A stretch of DNA of 64,000 nt from Mesobacillus subterraneus. GTDB taxonomy: Bacteria; Bacillota; Bacilli; Bacillales; Cytobacillaceae. Positions 7,068 to 14,765 of the stretch are shown here, piece by piece. Each line of letters starts with the position of its first letter. The first letter of the stretch is position 1. A program made the position numbers and the translations under genes. The notes below the pieces were generated by a model. That model was not told where the DNA came from and made no database searches. It saw only the letters and a program-made list of their open reading frames with translations. Where the stretch lies: NCBI RefSeq assembly GCF_023715485.1, contig NZ_JAMBOF010000007.1, forward strand, positions 186,001-250,000. The letters are read 5' to 3'.

Positions 7068-7640
7068 ATGAGATTTACGAAAAATGATCCGCTGATTGTT
7101 ATTGATGTACAGAAGGCCTTTTTTAACCCGGCCTGGGGGAACAGGAACAATCCGAATGCGGAAGAAAACATTGATAAACTGATCCGGCATTGGCGGGAAA
7201 TGGGGCGGCCGATTATCTTCGTGCAGCATGTCTCTGAAAATAAGAGTTCCTACTTTTTTTATAAAAAGAAAGAAGACATTGAGTTCATGGACTTTATACA
7301 GCCGCTGGAGGAGGAAATGGTCATCACAAAATCTGTGAACAGTGCTTTTATCGGGACTGATTTGCATCAAATCCTCGTTGATCTGAAGAGTGAGCATATT
7401 GTCGTTACGGGATTGACGACGAACCACTGTGTTGAAACGACCACTCGCATGGCTGGAAATTACGGGTTTAACCCAATCCTCGTTTCCGATGCAACGGCAA
7501 CCTTTGACCGGAAAGGGATTAATGGAGAAGTCTACGAAGCAGAATTGATTCATGCGATGACTATGGCGAACCTGAACGGGGAGTTTGCGGTAATTATGGA
7601 TACTGAATCTCTATTAAACGAGTGTATTCAAGTAAAATGA
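7068..7640 (+). CDS. isochorismatase-family cysteine hydrolase
   Basis: A 190-residue alpha/beta hydrolase of the isochorismatase-like family (nicotinamidase relatives). The catalytic triad is visible: Asp13 in LIVIDVQ, a Lys near 88 in VITKSVNSAF, and Cys near 121 in LTTNHCVETT with the cis-peptide motif before it. The ATG at 7068 is preferred because AAGGGG lies 9 nt upstream; ATGs at 7059 and 7062 are too close to it. The substrate cannot be told from sequence; amide hydrolysis is most likely. It is divergent from the Lrp gene. Confidence 0.88.
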   Translation: MRFTKNDPLIVIDVQKAFFNPAWGNRNNPNAEENIDKLIRHWREMGRPIIFVQHVSENKSSYFFYKKKEDIEFMDFIQPLEEEMVITKSVNSAFIGTDLHQILVDLKSEHIVVTGLTTNHCVETTTRMAGNYGFNPILVSDATATFDRKGINGEVYEAELIHAMTMANLNGEFAVIMDTESLLNECIQVK

Positions 7641-7688
7641 AGAAGGTCTTCGTACTGAAGTAGAAGTGATTTAGCGGAAATTCGTTAA

Positions 7689-7830
7689 TATCGCACATGT
7701 TTGTGATTTTATCAGCGAAAAATTAAATATATCGACCATATTTTTCATTTTATCGGCGGATTTTGAATTATATCGACCACATTTCCAAAAATATCGACCA
7801 CATTCCGGATTATATCGACCAAGGCGTTCA
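7689..7830. repeat. degenerate repeat with about 20.5-bp period (TATCGACCA units)
   Basis: Seven units beginning TATC occur at 7689, 7710, 7730, 7751, 7771, 7792 and 7813, spacing 20-21 bp throughout. The best conserved units read TATCGACCACATTTC; the first ones are degenerate (TATCGCACAT, TATCAGCGAA). There is no coding frame across them. They fill the gap between two convergent genes. The spacing equals two turns of B-DNA. Confidence 0.75.
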
Positions 7831-7839
7831 TTCCGCCAA

Positions 7840-7871
7840 TTTCAAAAGCCCGGGCAACGCCGCCCGGGCTT
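7840..7871 (-). terminator. terminator of the leftward membrane-protein unit
   Basis: Strong 10-bp stem AAGCCCGGGC (7846-7855) with GCCCGGGCTT (7862-7871). The flanking A run reads as a T tract on the minus strand. It may also stop rightward transcription. Confidence 0.85.
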
Positions 7872-7879
7872 CATCTTAT

Positions 7880-8320
7880 TCACCACAAATTCGGTTTCAC
7901 GACCATGAACCAAAGCATCGACATCAATAAGATTATGTATGTCCAAATCGTCCGCTTCAGCTTTGCGGCTAATTCCAGCTTGTCGGCGCCTTCTTCGGTG
8001 AATTTCCGAAGCGTTGGCGAGAATGCCCTCGCGAGGAAGAACAGGGAAGCGAACAGCAGCGCCAGTGTTCCGACGATCCAAGGCGTTTTCCATGTCCATG
8101 GGCCTAGAATGACGAGCAGCACACCAGTTCCAATTAGCACATGGCCTGCATGCTTCGAGAGCCGGACAACTGACTTTAACGTTGCCAAATATGCTTCCAG
8201 CAGTTTTCCCTCAGCAGAAGGCAATTTTTTAACAATTGGCATGAGAATGAAGAATGGGCCAATTGAAGCAATCACGCTTGCTACGTGCAAATAAATGATG
8301 ATTCGATAAAGTAAATCCAT
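7880..8320 (-). CDS. four-helix membrane protein (DUF2269-like)
   Basis: A 146-residue protein with four predicted membrane helices and a short cytoplasmic loop rich in charged residues. It begins MDLLYRIIIYLHVASVIASI; the early His and the later His of SKHAGHVLIG resemble the DUF2269/CopD-type small integral membrane proteins, but family membership is a judgement by eye. No enzymatic motif is visible. It follows the ASCH gene by 11 nt in a leftward pair and ends at a strong terminator. Confidence 0.7.
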   Translation of the reverse strand: MDLLYRIIIYLHVASVIASIGPFFILMPIVKKLPSAEGKLLEAYLATLKSVVRLSKHAGHVLIGTGVLLVILGPWTWKTPWIVGTLALLFASLFFLARAFSPTLRKFTEEGADKLELAAKLKRTIWTYIILLMSMLWFMVVKPNLW

Positions 8321-8331
8321 TTCAACGCCTA

Positions 8332-8685
8332 TTATTCGTTAACAGGGCTGAACTCATGGACCCAGACTCTCATTTGTGGAAGCCAAGGCATTCCTGGGTG
8401 GTAGGCTAAAATGGATTGCTTGTATTCTTCAACTGTTTCAAAGCCTTCGCGGCGGGCGTCTTCGTCAGTCAATTCTCCAAGTGATTGGGAATACACCTTG
8501 TCCACTACGAATTTCTGGCCTTTTAATTCCATGATCTCGCCCACGTCAGCATATCTTCCGTTACGGCGAGTCGCAGTTTTTTTGCCTTCCAATACTTTAT
8601 TGATGTCGTCTTCCATAGTTACCAGACGCTCGATCTCACATGTTTTTGGCGGTAAAGCGTTTTTTTGTTCTTCATGATTTGTCAT
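8332..8685 (-). CDS. ASCH-domain protein
   Basis: A 117-residue protein with the ASCH signature VLEGKKTATRRNGRY followed by VGEIMELKGQKFVVDKV. ASCH domains have a PUA-like beta-barrel fold and are thought to bind RNA or modified nucleosides; some hydrolyse N4-acetylcytidine. The C-terminal part has the aromatic PWLPQMRVWVHEF strand common to the family. It is the first gene of a leftward pair with the membrane protein at 7880. AAGGGAG precedes the start. Confidence 0.85.
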   Translation of the reverse strand: MTNHEEQKNALPPKTCEIERLVTMEDDINKVLEGKKTATRRNGRYADVGEIMELKGQKFVVDKVYSQSLGELTDEDARREGFETVEEYKQSILAYHPGMPWLPQMRVWVHEFSPVNE

Positions 8686-8967
8686 TGAAAAAACTCCCTT
8701 CCTTTTGTTCCTATATAATGTACCATATTTTGAAAAAGGAAATCCAAGGGTGGGGCTAAATAAATGGAAGCTATATTATGAATGATTGCCTTTTATATGT
8801 GTGTGATTTGTTGTATCGTTAAACGGTATCTCAAAAATGTATTAAAACAGTGATTGATAAGCAGGAGAACTCTTCGGATTTTTAAAAGGGTAAAGTTGAA
8901 GACTGACCACCCCTGGAAAAAATCCCTCGTCATAAATATATAATAAATCGGCATGATTGGAGCAGCT

Positions 8968-9672
8968 ATGAGAATCAATAAATATATAAGCGAAACGGGT
9001 TTTTGCTCTCGGCGGGCGACCAATCGCCTGATTGCAGAAAGAAGAATAACGGTGAATGGAGAAGTTTGTGAACCAGGGACAATGATTAGTCCAGAAGATG
9101 TGGTTCTGATTGATGGTCTTGTTATTCCTGAGAAGGAAGAAGCTGTCTATATCGCGCTCCATAAACCGGTTGGTATAACGTGTACAGCTGCAAAAGCGGT
9201 AGAAGGAAATATTATCGATTTCATCGATTACCCTATCAGGGTTTTTCCGATTGGCCGGCTGGATAAAGATTCCGAAGGGCTGATCTTAATGACGAATGAC
9301 GGAGAAATTGTTAATAAAATGATGCGTTCGGAGTTTGGGCATGAGAAAGAGTATGTAGTCACTGTTGATCGCCTGATTACTGAAGAATTTATTAGAAAAA
9401 TGTCAGGCGGTATTGAGATACTTGGCACGAAGACAAATCCGTGCCAGGTTTCAAAAAATAGTGATTACGAGTTTCGGATTATACTCACTCAAGGGCTCAA
9501 CCGCCAGATTCGCAGGATGGCAAAAGAGTGTGGGTACAGGGTCACAAGACTGGAACGGATCCGGATCATGAACATATCAATGGATGGCCTCGCTGAAGGG
9601 AAATGGCGGGAGCTTACAAATTTTGAATTAGACGATATGCTTGCCCAATTAGATGGCACCGTTCATTCGTGA
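8968..9672 (+). CDS. rluF: 23S rRNA pseudouridine synthase, RluF type
   Basis: A 234-residue RsuA/RluB/RluF-family enzyme. The N-terminal S4 domain (MRINKYISETGFCSRRATNR) is followed by the catalytic domain with the motif RLDKDSEGLI (catalytic Asp near residue 99) and LTQGLNRQIRRM. Sequence agreement over the whole length is closest to E. coli RluF, which modifies U2604 in 23S rRNA, minus its long basic tail. The ATG at 8968 is chosen because GGAG lies 8 nt upstream; an in-frame ATG at 8953 has no binding site. Confidence 0.88.
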   Translation: MRINKYISETGFCSRRATNRLIAERRITVNGEVCEPGTMISPEDVVLIDGLVIPEKEEAVYIALHKPVGITCTAAKAVEGNIIDFIDYPIRVFPIGRLDKDSEGLILMTNDGEIVNKMMRSEFGHEKEYVVTVDRLITEEFIRKMSGGIEILGTKTNPCQVSKNSDYEFRIILTQGLNRQIRRMAKECGYRVTRLERIRIMNISMDGLAEGKWRELTNFELDDMLAQLDGTVHS

Positions 9673-9684
9673 ACGGTGTTTTTT
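9657..9684 (+). terminator. terminator overlapping the rluF stop codon
   Basis: CACCGTTC (9657-9664) pairs with GAACGGTG (9671-9678), followed by TTTTTT. The stop codon lies within the hairpin. Confidence 0.9.
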
Positions 9685-10007
9685 GCTGTTCTGCCTTAAA
9701 TACTAAAAAATAAGGAGAAACAGGGTCCTATCTGGGACTTTTGCTTCTTCTTTTGCGTTTTGAAATATACTAAAATAAAGTTTTCTAGTACAATGGAAGT
9801 ATAGAAAGAACATTTGTTTTTTAGTAGAGGATAGAGCTGAATTCGACTTTCTTAAAGAGGTTTTCCCTCTAATTCAAGATGATTGGTTTCAAAGCAATAG
9901 AGATAAACAATGGCTCAAGCCAACAGGACTGCTTATCAAAGCGGGCTGCGCTGCTGCCATATTTGTGGACTGCTAATCCATTGAGGTTAGTTTGGGAGAT
10001 GAGTAAA
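9685..10007 (+). other. 323-nt non-coding gap and 5' leader of the GGDEF gene
   Basis: A TACAAT box near 9788 suggests transcription starts about 200 nt before the GGDEF start. The leader has a small hairpin, AGAGG-loop-CCTCT near 9857-9871, and a G/C-rich stretch near 9936-9960. I could not fit it to the c-di-GMP (GEMM) or c-di-AMP riboswitch consensus. An open frame crosses it in phase with the GGDEF gene, but it lacks a ribosome binding site. Confidence 0.4.
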
Positions 10008-11033
10008 ATGTTCAAGAAATTTGACACGATTGATGAGCTGAAAAGAATTGTCTACATGTGGCTGCTGCCGATCATTACTATAGCTTTAGTCATCAATAGC
10101 TTCCTGAATAATGAGAGCCTTTTTGATACAATCGTCAACACAACTCTGATCTTTTGGTTCTCTGTCAGCTGGTTTTTAGTGTATCTGAATCTTGCCATAC
10201 GGTTTGGTGAATATTCCAACTTATTATTAGTGAGTCTATACCACGTTACAACTTTGTTCGATGTCGTACATAATGACCTTGCAAAAACGGGTGGATCTCT
10301 AGGGGATTTCATCGTTTGGATTCCATTGATTATCATGTTTTTCTTTTTAGTTCTGGGGACAAAAAGGGGACTTTACTTCTCGATCATCATCTTCTCCATT
10401 ACTCTTGGGATCGGATTGATGTATAGTGGGAAAATGCCTCCAGAATCCATTGATTCACTTACGCAATTCCATGCTGCAAACATTGTTTATATTCTGGTCC
10501 TCTTTTACGCCCAGAATATATTCAAGGCATTCACGGAACGGGATTTCTTTAAAAAGCATGCCTATATTGACTCTCTGACGAGGGTTGCCAACCGTCACCA
10601 GATTGATGTCTGGCTCGAAGAAAAGCTTGAGGATGCTGATGAGGATGAGATCCCGTTTTCTATCATCTTCTTTGATATTGATCACTTCAAGAAAGTTAAC
10701 GACCAGTACGGCCATAAAATCGGCGATTGTGTCCTGAAGGAGCTGTCTGCCACCATTTCTGGCAATCTGTCAGAAGGAGACCTGTTCGGCCGCTGGGGCG
10801 GAGAGGAATTCATCCTTATTAACAATTGTACAGGTGGTCAAGCCTATGAAAAAGCGGAGCAACTCCGCAAGCTGGTCGAGAACAAGACCTTCAAGGGTGC
10901 TGGCAGTTTGACCGCAAGCTTCGGGGTCACGGATTACCAGCCTGGAGACAATATTGATTCATTATTAAATCGAGCAGACAAAGGTTTATATACATCGAAA
11001 AACAGCGGCAGGAATAAAGTGAGCATGAATTAA
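10008..11033 (+). CDS. membrane-anchored diguanylate cyclase (GGDEF)
   Basis: A 341-residue protein: six predicted membrane helices in the first 180 residues, a short linker, then a GGDEF domain (DSLTRVANRH, FFDIDHFKKVND, RWGGEEF near residue 263). The GGEEF active-site sequence is catalytically competent, so it should make c-di-GMP from two GTP. No inhibitory RxxD motif was identified with confidence. The ATG at 10008 has GGGAG 9 nt upstream; an ATG at 9999 abuts it. It is monocistronic between two terminators. The HD-GYP protein at 62164 is a possible opposing enzyme. Confidence 0.9.
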   Translation: MFKKFDTIDELKRIVYMWLLPIITIALVINSFLNNESLFDTIVNTTLIFWFSVSWFLVYLNLAIRFGEYSNLLLVSLYHVTTLFDVVHNDLAKTGGSLGDFIVWIPLIIMFFFLVLGTKRGLYFSIIIFSITLGIGLMYSGKMPPESIDSLTQFHAANIVYILVLFYAQNIFKAFTERDFFKKHAYIDSLTRVANRHQIDVWLEEKLEDADEDEIPFSIIFFDIDHFKKVNDQYGHKIGDCVLKELSATISGNLSEGDLFGRWGGEEFILINNCTGGQAYEKAEQLRKLVENKTFKGAGSLTASFGVTDYQPGDNIDSLLNRADKGLYTSKNSGRNKVSMN

Positions 11034-11065
11034 CCATTTCCGATTACGGGAATGGTTTTTCTTTC
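11032..11065 (+). terminator. terminator after the GGDEF gene
   Basis: AACCATTTCC (11032-11041) pairs with GGGAATGGTT (11048-11057), one G-U, followed by TTTTCTTT. It overlaps the stop codon. Confidence 0.85.
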
Positions 11066-11194
11066 TATAAAATTTTTGATTAAACTCTATAGATATTGTG
11101 GTAAGATAACTATGGTTAAAACTCTTTAACAATGGTTTTATATGAAATCGCTTTCAATAGCATTTTAATAGATTGATAAAAGGAGCAGTGCACC

Positions 11195-11860
11195 ATGAAA
11201 TATCGATCTGCATTTGATATTATTGGTCCGGTGATGATCGGGCCGTCCAGTTCACATACAGCTGGCGCTGCAAGGATAGGCAGAGTCGCTCGTACATTAT
11301 TCGAAAAACAGCCGACGAAAGCGGTCATTTCCTTGTACGGTTCTTTTGCGAAAACATACAAAGGGCATGGGACAGATTTGGCACTTGTTGCAGGAATCAT
11401 GGACTTTGATACATTTGATGAACGGATTCCTGAAGCGTTGGAAATTGCTGAACAATCCGGTTTGGAAGTTGAATTTATCACGGAAGATGCTGTCACGGAG
11501 CATCCGAATACGGTAAAAATAAATTTATTTGATGATGCAGGTAAAGAGCTTGAAATCGTCGGGATCTCCATCGGCGGCGGAACAATTGAGATCATCGAAA
11601 TCAATTCCTTTAAATTGAAGTTGTCAGGAGCTCATCCTGCGATTCTGGTCGTGCATCATGACCGGTTCGGCTTGATTTCAGCTGTAACTAGCGTTTTATC
11701 AAAATATCAAATTAATATTGGCCACATGGAAGTCTCACGGAAAGAAAAGGGTGACGTGGCCGTTATGGTGATAGAAATGGACCACAAACTTGAAGAGGGA
11801 GTGTTTGCCGAATTAAGTTCGCTCGAAGGCGTCGATCAGGTCATCCGATTGGTCGACTAA
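11195..11860 (+). CDS. sdaAB: L-serine dehydratase, beta subunit
   Basis: A 221-residue subunit of the iron-sulfur L-serine ammonia-lyase, which converts L-serine to pyruvate and ammonia. The N-terminal half has the family motif GPSSSHTAGAARIG; the C-terminal half is an ACT domain (HHDRFGLISAVTSVLSKYQINIGHMEVSR) that may sense serine. AAAGGAGCAG precedes the ATG. It is followed after 24 nt by the alpha subunit, the two-gene layout of Bacillus. Confidence 0.95.
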   Translation: MKYRSAFDIIGPVMIGPSSSHTAGAARIGRVARTLFEKQPTKAVISLYGSFAKTYKGHGTDLALVAGIMDFDTFDERIPEALEIAEQSGLEVEFITEDAVTEHPNTVKINLFDDAGKELEIVGISIGGGTIEIIEINSFKLKLSGAHPAILVVHHDRFGLISAVTSVLSKYQINIGHMEVSRKEKGDVAVMVIEMDHKLEEGVFAELSSLEGVDQVIRLVD

Positions 11861-11884
11861 AAGAAAACATCAGGAGGGCTGGCC

Positions 11885-12790
11885 ATGTTTCGTAATGTTG
11901 CCGAGCTTGTTGAATTAGCTGAACAAAACCAGGTTAAAATCGCCGAAATCATGATTCGGCAGGAAATAGAAGTTTCAGGCCGTTCGAGGGAAGATATCAT
12001 CGCCCAGATGGACAATAACCTTTCCGTCATGGAACGTGCTGTTGAACGTGGATTGAATGGAGTAAAATCTCACTCAGGCCTTACCGGCGGAGATGCGGTA
12101 TTGCTGCAAAACTATATTAACACCGGTAAGTCGCTTTCTGGCAATCTATTATTGGATGCCGTCAGTAAGGCTGTCGCTACGAATGAAGTGAATGCAGCGA
12201 TGGGAATCATCTGCGCAACGCCGACTGCAGGATCTGCAGGGGTTGTCCCAGGCACTCTTTTTGCCGTGAAGGAAAAGCTGAACCCAACGCGCATGGAAAT
12301 GATTGAGTTCTTGTTCACGACTGCCGCCTTTGGATTTGTCGTTGCAAACAACGCCTCCATTTCCGGTGCTGCAGGTGGATGTCAGGCAGAAGTAGGATCA
12401 GCAAGCGGAATGGCCGCGGCCGCCATTGTTGAGATGGCCGGCGGAACACCTCAGCAGTCTTCAGAAGCCTTTGCGATTACTTTAAAAAACATGCTTGGAC
12501 TAGTCTGTGACCCAGTTGCCGGATTGGTTGAAGTTCCATGTGTAAAAAGAAATGCGATGGGCGCATCCAACGCGATTACTGCTGCCGACATGGCACTGGC
12601 AGGCGTAACAAGCAGAATCCCATGCGACGAAGTCATCGGCGCGATGTACGCGATCGGACAGACGATGCCATCCGCACTAAGGGAAACAGCAGAAGGCGGA
12701 CTCGCTGCCACACCAACAGGCCGTCGACTGGAAGAAGAAATCTTTGGAAAGCCAAAGACTAAGTTAGTAGATTATTTGATTACGAAATAA
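11885..12790 (+). CDS. sdaAA: L-serine dehydratase, alpha (Fe-S) subunit
   Basis: A 301-residue catalytic subunit carrying the [4Fe-4S] cluster. Conserved Cys-containing motifs are visible: CATPTAGSAGVVPG, SGAAGGCQAEVGSA and LVCDPVAGLVEVPC; these supply the cluster ligands. The rest is the helical, glycine-rich fold typical of the family. AGGAGGGC precedes the ATG. It forms a heterodimer with the product of the preceding gene. Confidence 0.95.
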   Translation: MFRNVAELVELAEQNQVKIAEIMIRQEIEVSGRSREDIIAQMDNNLSVMERAVERGLNGVKSHSGLTGGDAVLLQNYINTGKSLSGNLLLDAVSKAVATNEVNAAMGIICATPTAGSAGVVPGTLFAVKEKLNPTRMEMIEFLFTTAAFGFVVANNASISGAAGGCQAEVGSASGMAAAAIVEMAGGTPQQSSEAFAITLKNMLGLVCDPVAGLVEVPCVKRNAMGASNAITAADMALAGVTSRIPCDEVIGAMYAIGQTMPSALRETAEGGLAATPTGRRLEEEIFGKPKTKLVDYLITK

Positions 12791-12797
12791 TATTTGC

Positions 12798-12829
12798 AGC
12801 CACTCTCTTAAATGGAGCGTGGCTTTTTT
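12798..12829 (+). terminator. terminator of sdaAB-sdaAA
   Basis: AGCCAC (12798-12803) pairs with GTGGCT (12819-12824) with an extended imperfect stem, followed by TTTTT. The 236 nt from here to 13065 hold no convincing gene. Confidence 0.8.
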
Positions 12830-13065
12830 GTGTTTTTTCCTAGGGAGAAATACCACTTTTGCGAGAGATTATATTCCTTGTAAGGGAGAGAGATTAATAG
12901 CATCGACCGAGAAAATACCTATCCAATTATGGAATTTTAGTGAAATTAATCATTTTTTCTCCAAGCCTGCTACAGCACTCGACAGAATTAGCAAAATAGT
13001 CATTATATACTGGTTGAAAGAATACATAAGTGTTCAAATCTCCTATTAAGAACGGAGGGAGTTAG

Positions 13066-14232
13066 ATGAAAAAACGTGAATTGCTTCTCACGATGATCAT
13101 AGGAATAGTTTGTTCCGGGCCGATCCTAGTTGAGGCATCGGAAACATTGCCAGAGATACGGGATCAGCGACTGGATCTTAAACAAGATGTAATGAAGAAA
13201 GAAGCAGACATCGAGGCAATGGGTGAGGCGGAACAGAAATATCTGACTGAATTGAAAGCGCTGGACGATGAAGCAGCTCTTGTGAACGAAAAGATCCGTA
13301 ACCTTCATACTGTCGTAGAGTTGTCAGATCAGACCGCTGAAATGATGAAAAAAGAAATCGAAGAGCTTAACGCAAGAATCGTGAATCGTGAAAAGCTGAT
13401 TAAAGAACGCTTACGCACAATGCAGATTCAAGATGGATTAGGACTGTATGTGGATATCATCTTCGACTCTAAAAACCTGTCCCAGCTGTTCGATGCCGCG
13501 AAGGCAATTAGTACGATCATGAAAGCAGACAAGGACTTAATCGCAAAACATCAAGCTGATCTTTTAATAATGAAGGAAAAGGAAAAGGACTTGCAGAAAA
13601 GGATTGTTTCGCTCGAAAATGACCAGAAGGAAATGCAGTCGTTAAAAGCTGAGCTGCAAGAGAAAGCCGATGAAAAGCAGCGCTTGCTTGATTCCGTCCA
13701 GAAAGAAAGGAAGGAAAGCGAATCCGAGCTTATGGACATGTATGAAGTCTATGTCAATCTGGCATCTCAGGAGATTGCGATTTTAAAAGAGAATCAAGAG
13801 CAAAGAGTGGAGTATTTGACCGCCAATCCCGAGGATGTTTTTATCATGCCAGCAGCTGGCGAGCTGACTTCAGAGTATGGTCCTAGATGGGGAAGACTCC
13901 ATGCGGGGATTGACATCGCCGACGAATCCCCGGACGCCATTGTTGTAGCCGCCGCATCAGGTACGGTCATCCGCTCCTATTATTCCGCAACCTACGGCAA
14001 CTGCGTCCTTATCACACATAAAATTGACGGCATGACGTTCACCACCCTGTACGCCCATTTGGAAAAAAGCACTGTCACCACCGGGCAATCAATCAGCAAA
14101 GGCGAGATGCTCGGATTTATGGGCAATACCGGTGACAGCAGAGGCAAGCACCTCCACTTCGAGATACATGAAGGCCAGTGGAACTATGAAAAATCAAATA
14201 GCGTCGATCCGCTAAAGTATTTGGAAAAATAA
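13066..14232 (+). CDS. secreted M23 murein hydrolase with coiled coil (EnvC/PcsB-like)
   Basis: A 388-residue exported protein. The N-terminal signal peptide (MKKRELLLTMIIGIVC, cleavage likely near VEASE) is followed by about 230 residues of heptad-rich coiled coil and a C-terminal LytM/M23 domain. Zinc-binding motifs HAGID (about residue 278) and HLHFE (about 361) are intact, so the domain should be an active endopeptidase cutting cross-links in peptidoglycan. The coiled coil resembles activators that couple to FtsEX-type transporters. GGAGGG lies upstream. It is monocistronic. Confidence 0.9.
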   Translation: MKKRELLLTMIIGIVCSGPILVEASETLPEIRDQRLDLKQDVMKKEADIEAMGEAEQKYLTELKALDDEAALVNEKIRNLHTVVELSDQTAEMMKKEIEELNARIVNREKLIKERLRTMQIQDGLGLYVDIIFDSKNLSQLFDAAKAISTIMKADKDLIAKHQADLLIMKEKEKDLQKRIVSLENDQKEMQSLKAELQEKADEKQRLLDSVQKERKESESELMDMYEVYVNLASQEIAILKENQEQRVEYLTANPEDVFIMPAAGELTSEYGPRWGRLHAGIDIADESPDAIVVAAASGTVIRSYYSATYGNCVLITHKIDGMTFTTLYAHLEKSTVTTGQSISKGEMLGFMGNTGDSRGKHLHFEIHEGQWNYEKSNSVDPLKYLEK

Positions 14233-14293
14233 AAACTAGATTTACTGCTGCATTTTTAAAAATAAGTAAATCCGCTGCAGTAGTACCATAATG

Positions 14294-14326
14294 AAGCCAG
14301 ATTTCTCGGGAAGTCTGGCTTTATTT
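14294..14326 (+). terminator. terminator after the M23 hydrolase gene
   Basis: AAGCCAGA (14294-14301) pairs with TCTGGCTT (14314-14321), followed by TATTT. Confidence 0.75.
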
Positions 14327-14336
14327 CTGCTTGTTC

Positions 14337-14361
14337 TTTACGTTAACGTCAATGGTATAAT
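14337..14361 (+). promoter_or_regulatory. MerR operator and -10 box of the merR-acyl-CoA dehydrogenase operon
   Basis: The near-perfect palindrome TTTACGTTAACGTCAA (14337-14352) lies 4 nt upstream of a TATAAT box (14356-14361), in the position of the stretched MerR spacer. The ACGT-N2-ACGT core resembles the site of LiuR-type MerR regulators of acyl-CoA degradation genes. Direct control by the adjacent MerR gene is inferred. Confidence 0.65.
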
Positions 14362-14399
14362 TAATTTACTGATTATACTGATATAAAGAGGTTTTAAAT

Positions 14400-14765
14400 A
14401 TGTATTCAATTTCCGATTTGGCTGAGGAATTTGGGATTACGACAAGGACCATTCGCTATTATGAAGAGCTGGGCTTGTTGAAACCAGCACGTTCCGAAGG
14501 TGGAAGGCGTATTTATTCGAGCAGGGATTTGGCACGGTTGAAGCTTGTCATCCGAGGTAAACGATTTGGATTTTCGCTCGAGGAAATAAAGGAAATGGTA
14601 CTGTTATTCGACGAGGACAGGACGGGTGAAAAACAGCTGGAGCGAACCATTGAGTATGGACAAGAGAAGCTGGCAGCAGTGAACGAAAGAATATGTGAAT
14701 TGGTTGAAATCAGGGAAGAAATCGAAAGATTGTTAATGGACTTTAAAGGGAGGCTAAGTAAATGA
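14400..14765 (+). CDS. MerR-family regulator of the acyl-CoA dehydrogenase gene
   Basis: A 121-residue MerR regulator: winged helix (MYSISDLAEEFGITTRTIRY, then LARLKLVIRGKRFGFSLEEI) and a C-terminal dimerisation helix. There is no large effector domain and no metal-binding Cys, so it is of the short type that senses small metabolites. Its stop overlaps the next start by 4 nt (ATGA), showing translational coupling to the acyl-CoA dehydrogenase. The palindrome at 14337 is the likely operator. Confidence 0.9.
   Translation: MYSISDLAEEFGITTRTIRYYEELGLLKPARSEGGRRIYSSRDLARLKLVIRGKRFGFSLEEIKEMVLLFDEDRTGEKQLERTIEYGQEKLAAVNERICELVEIREEIERLLMDFKGRLSK

Noticed and set aside
7689-7830. Short CRISPR-like array
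   Set aside because: The period is only 20-21 bp with degenerate units and no unique spacers of about 30-36 nt; no cas genes are nearby.
9805-9811. Single AAAGAAC (SinR-type half-site) upstream of the GGDEF gene
   Set aside because: An isolated heptamer is expected by chance in AT-rich DNA; no inverted partner at 6-bp spacing.
9780-10007. c-di-GMP or other riboswitch before the GGDEF gene
   Set aside because: I could not place the conserved GEMM nucleotides or tetraloop-receptor pattern; only a short hairpin is seen.
12819-13049. 76-codon open frame between sdaAA and the M23 gene
   Set aside because: It starts inside the sdaAA terminator, has no ribosome binding site and no recognisable protein pattern.
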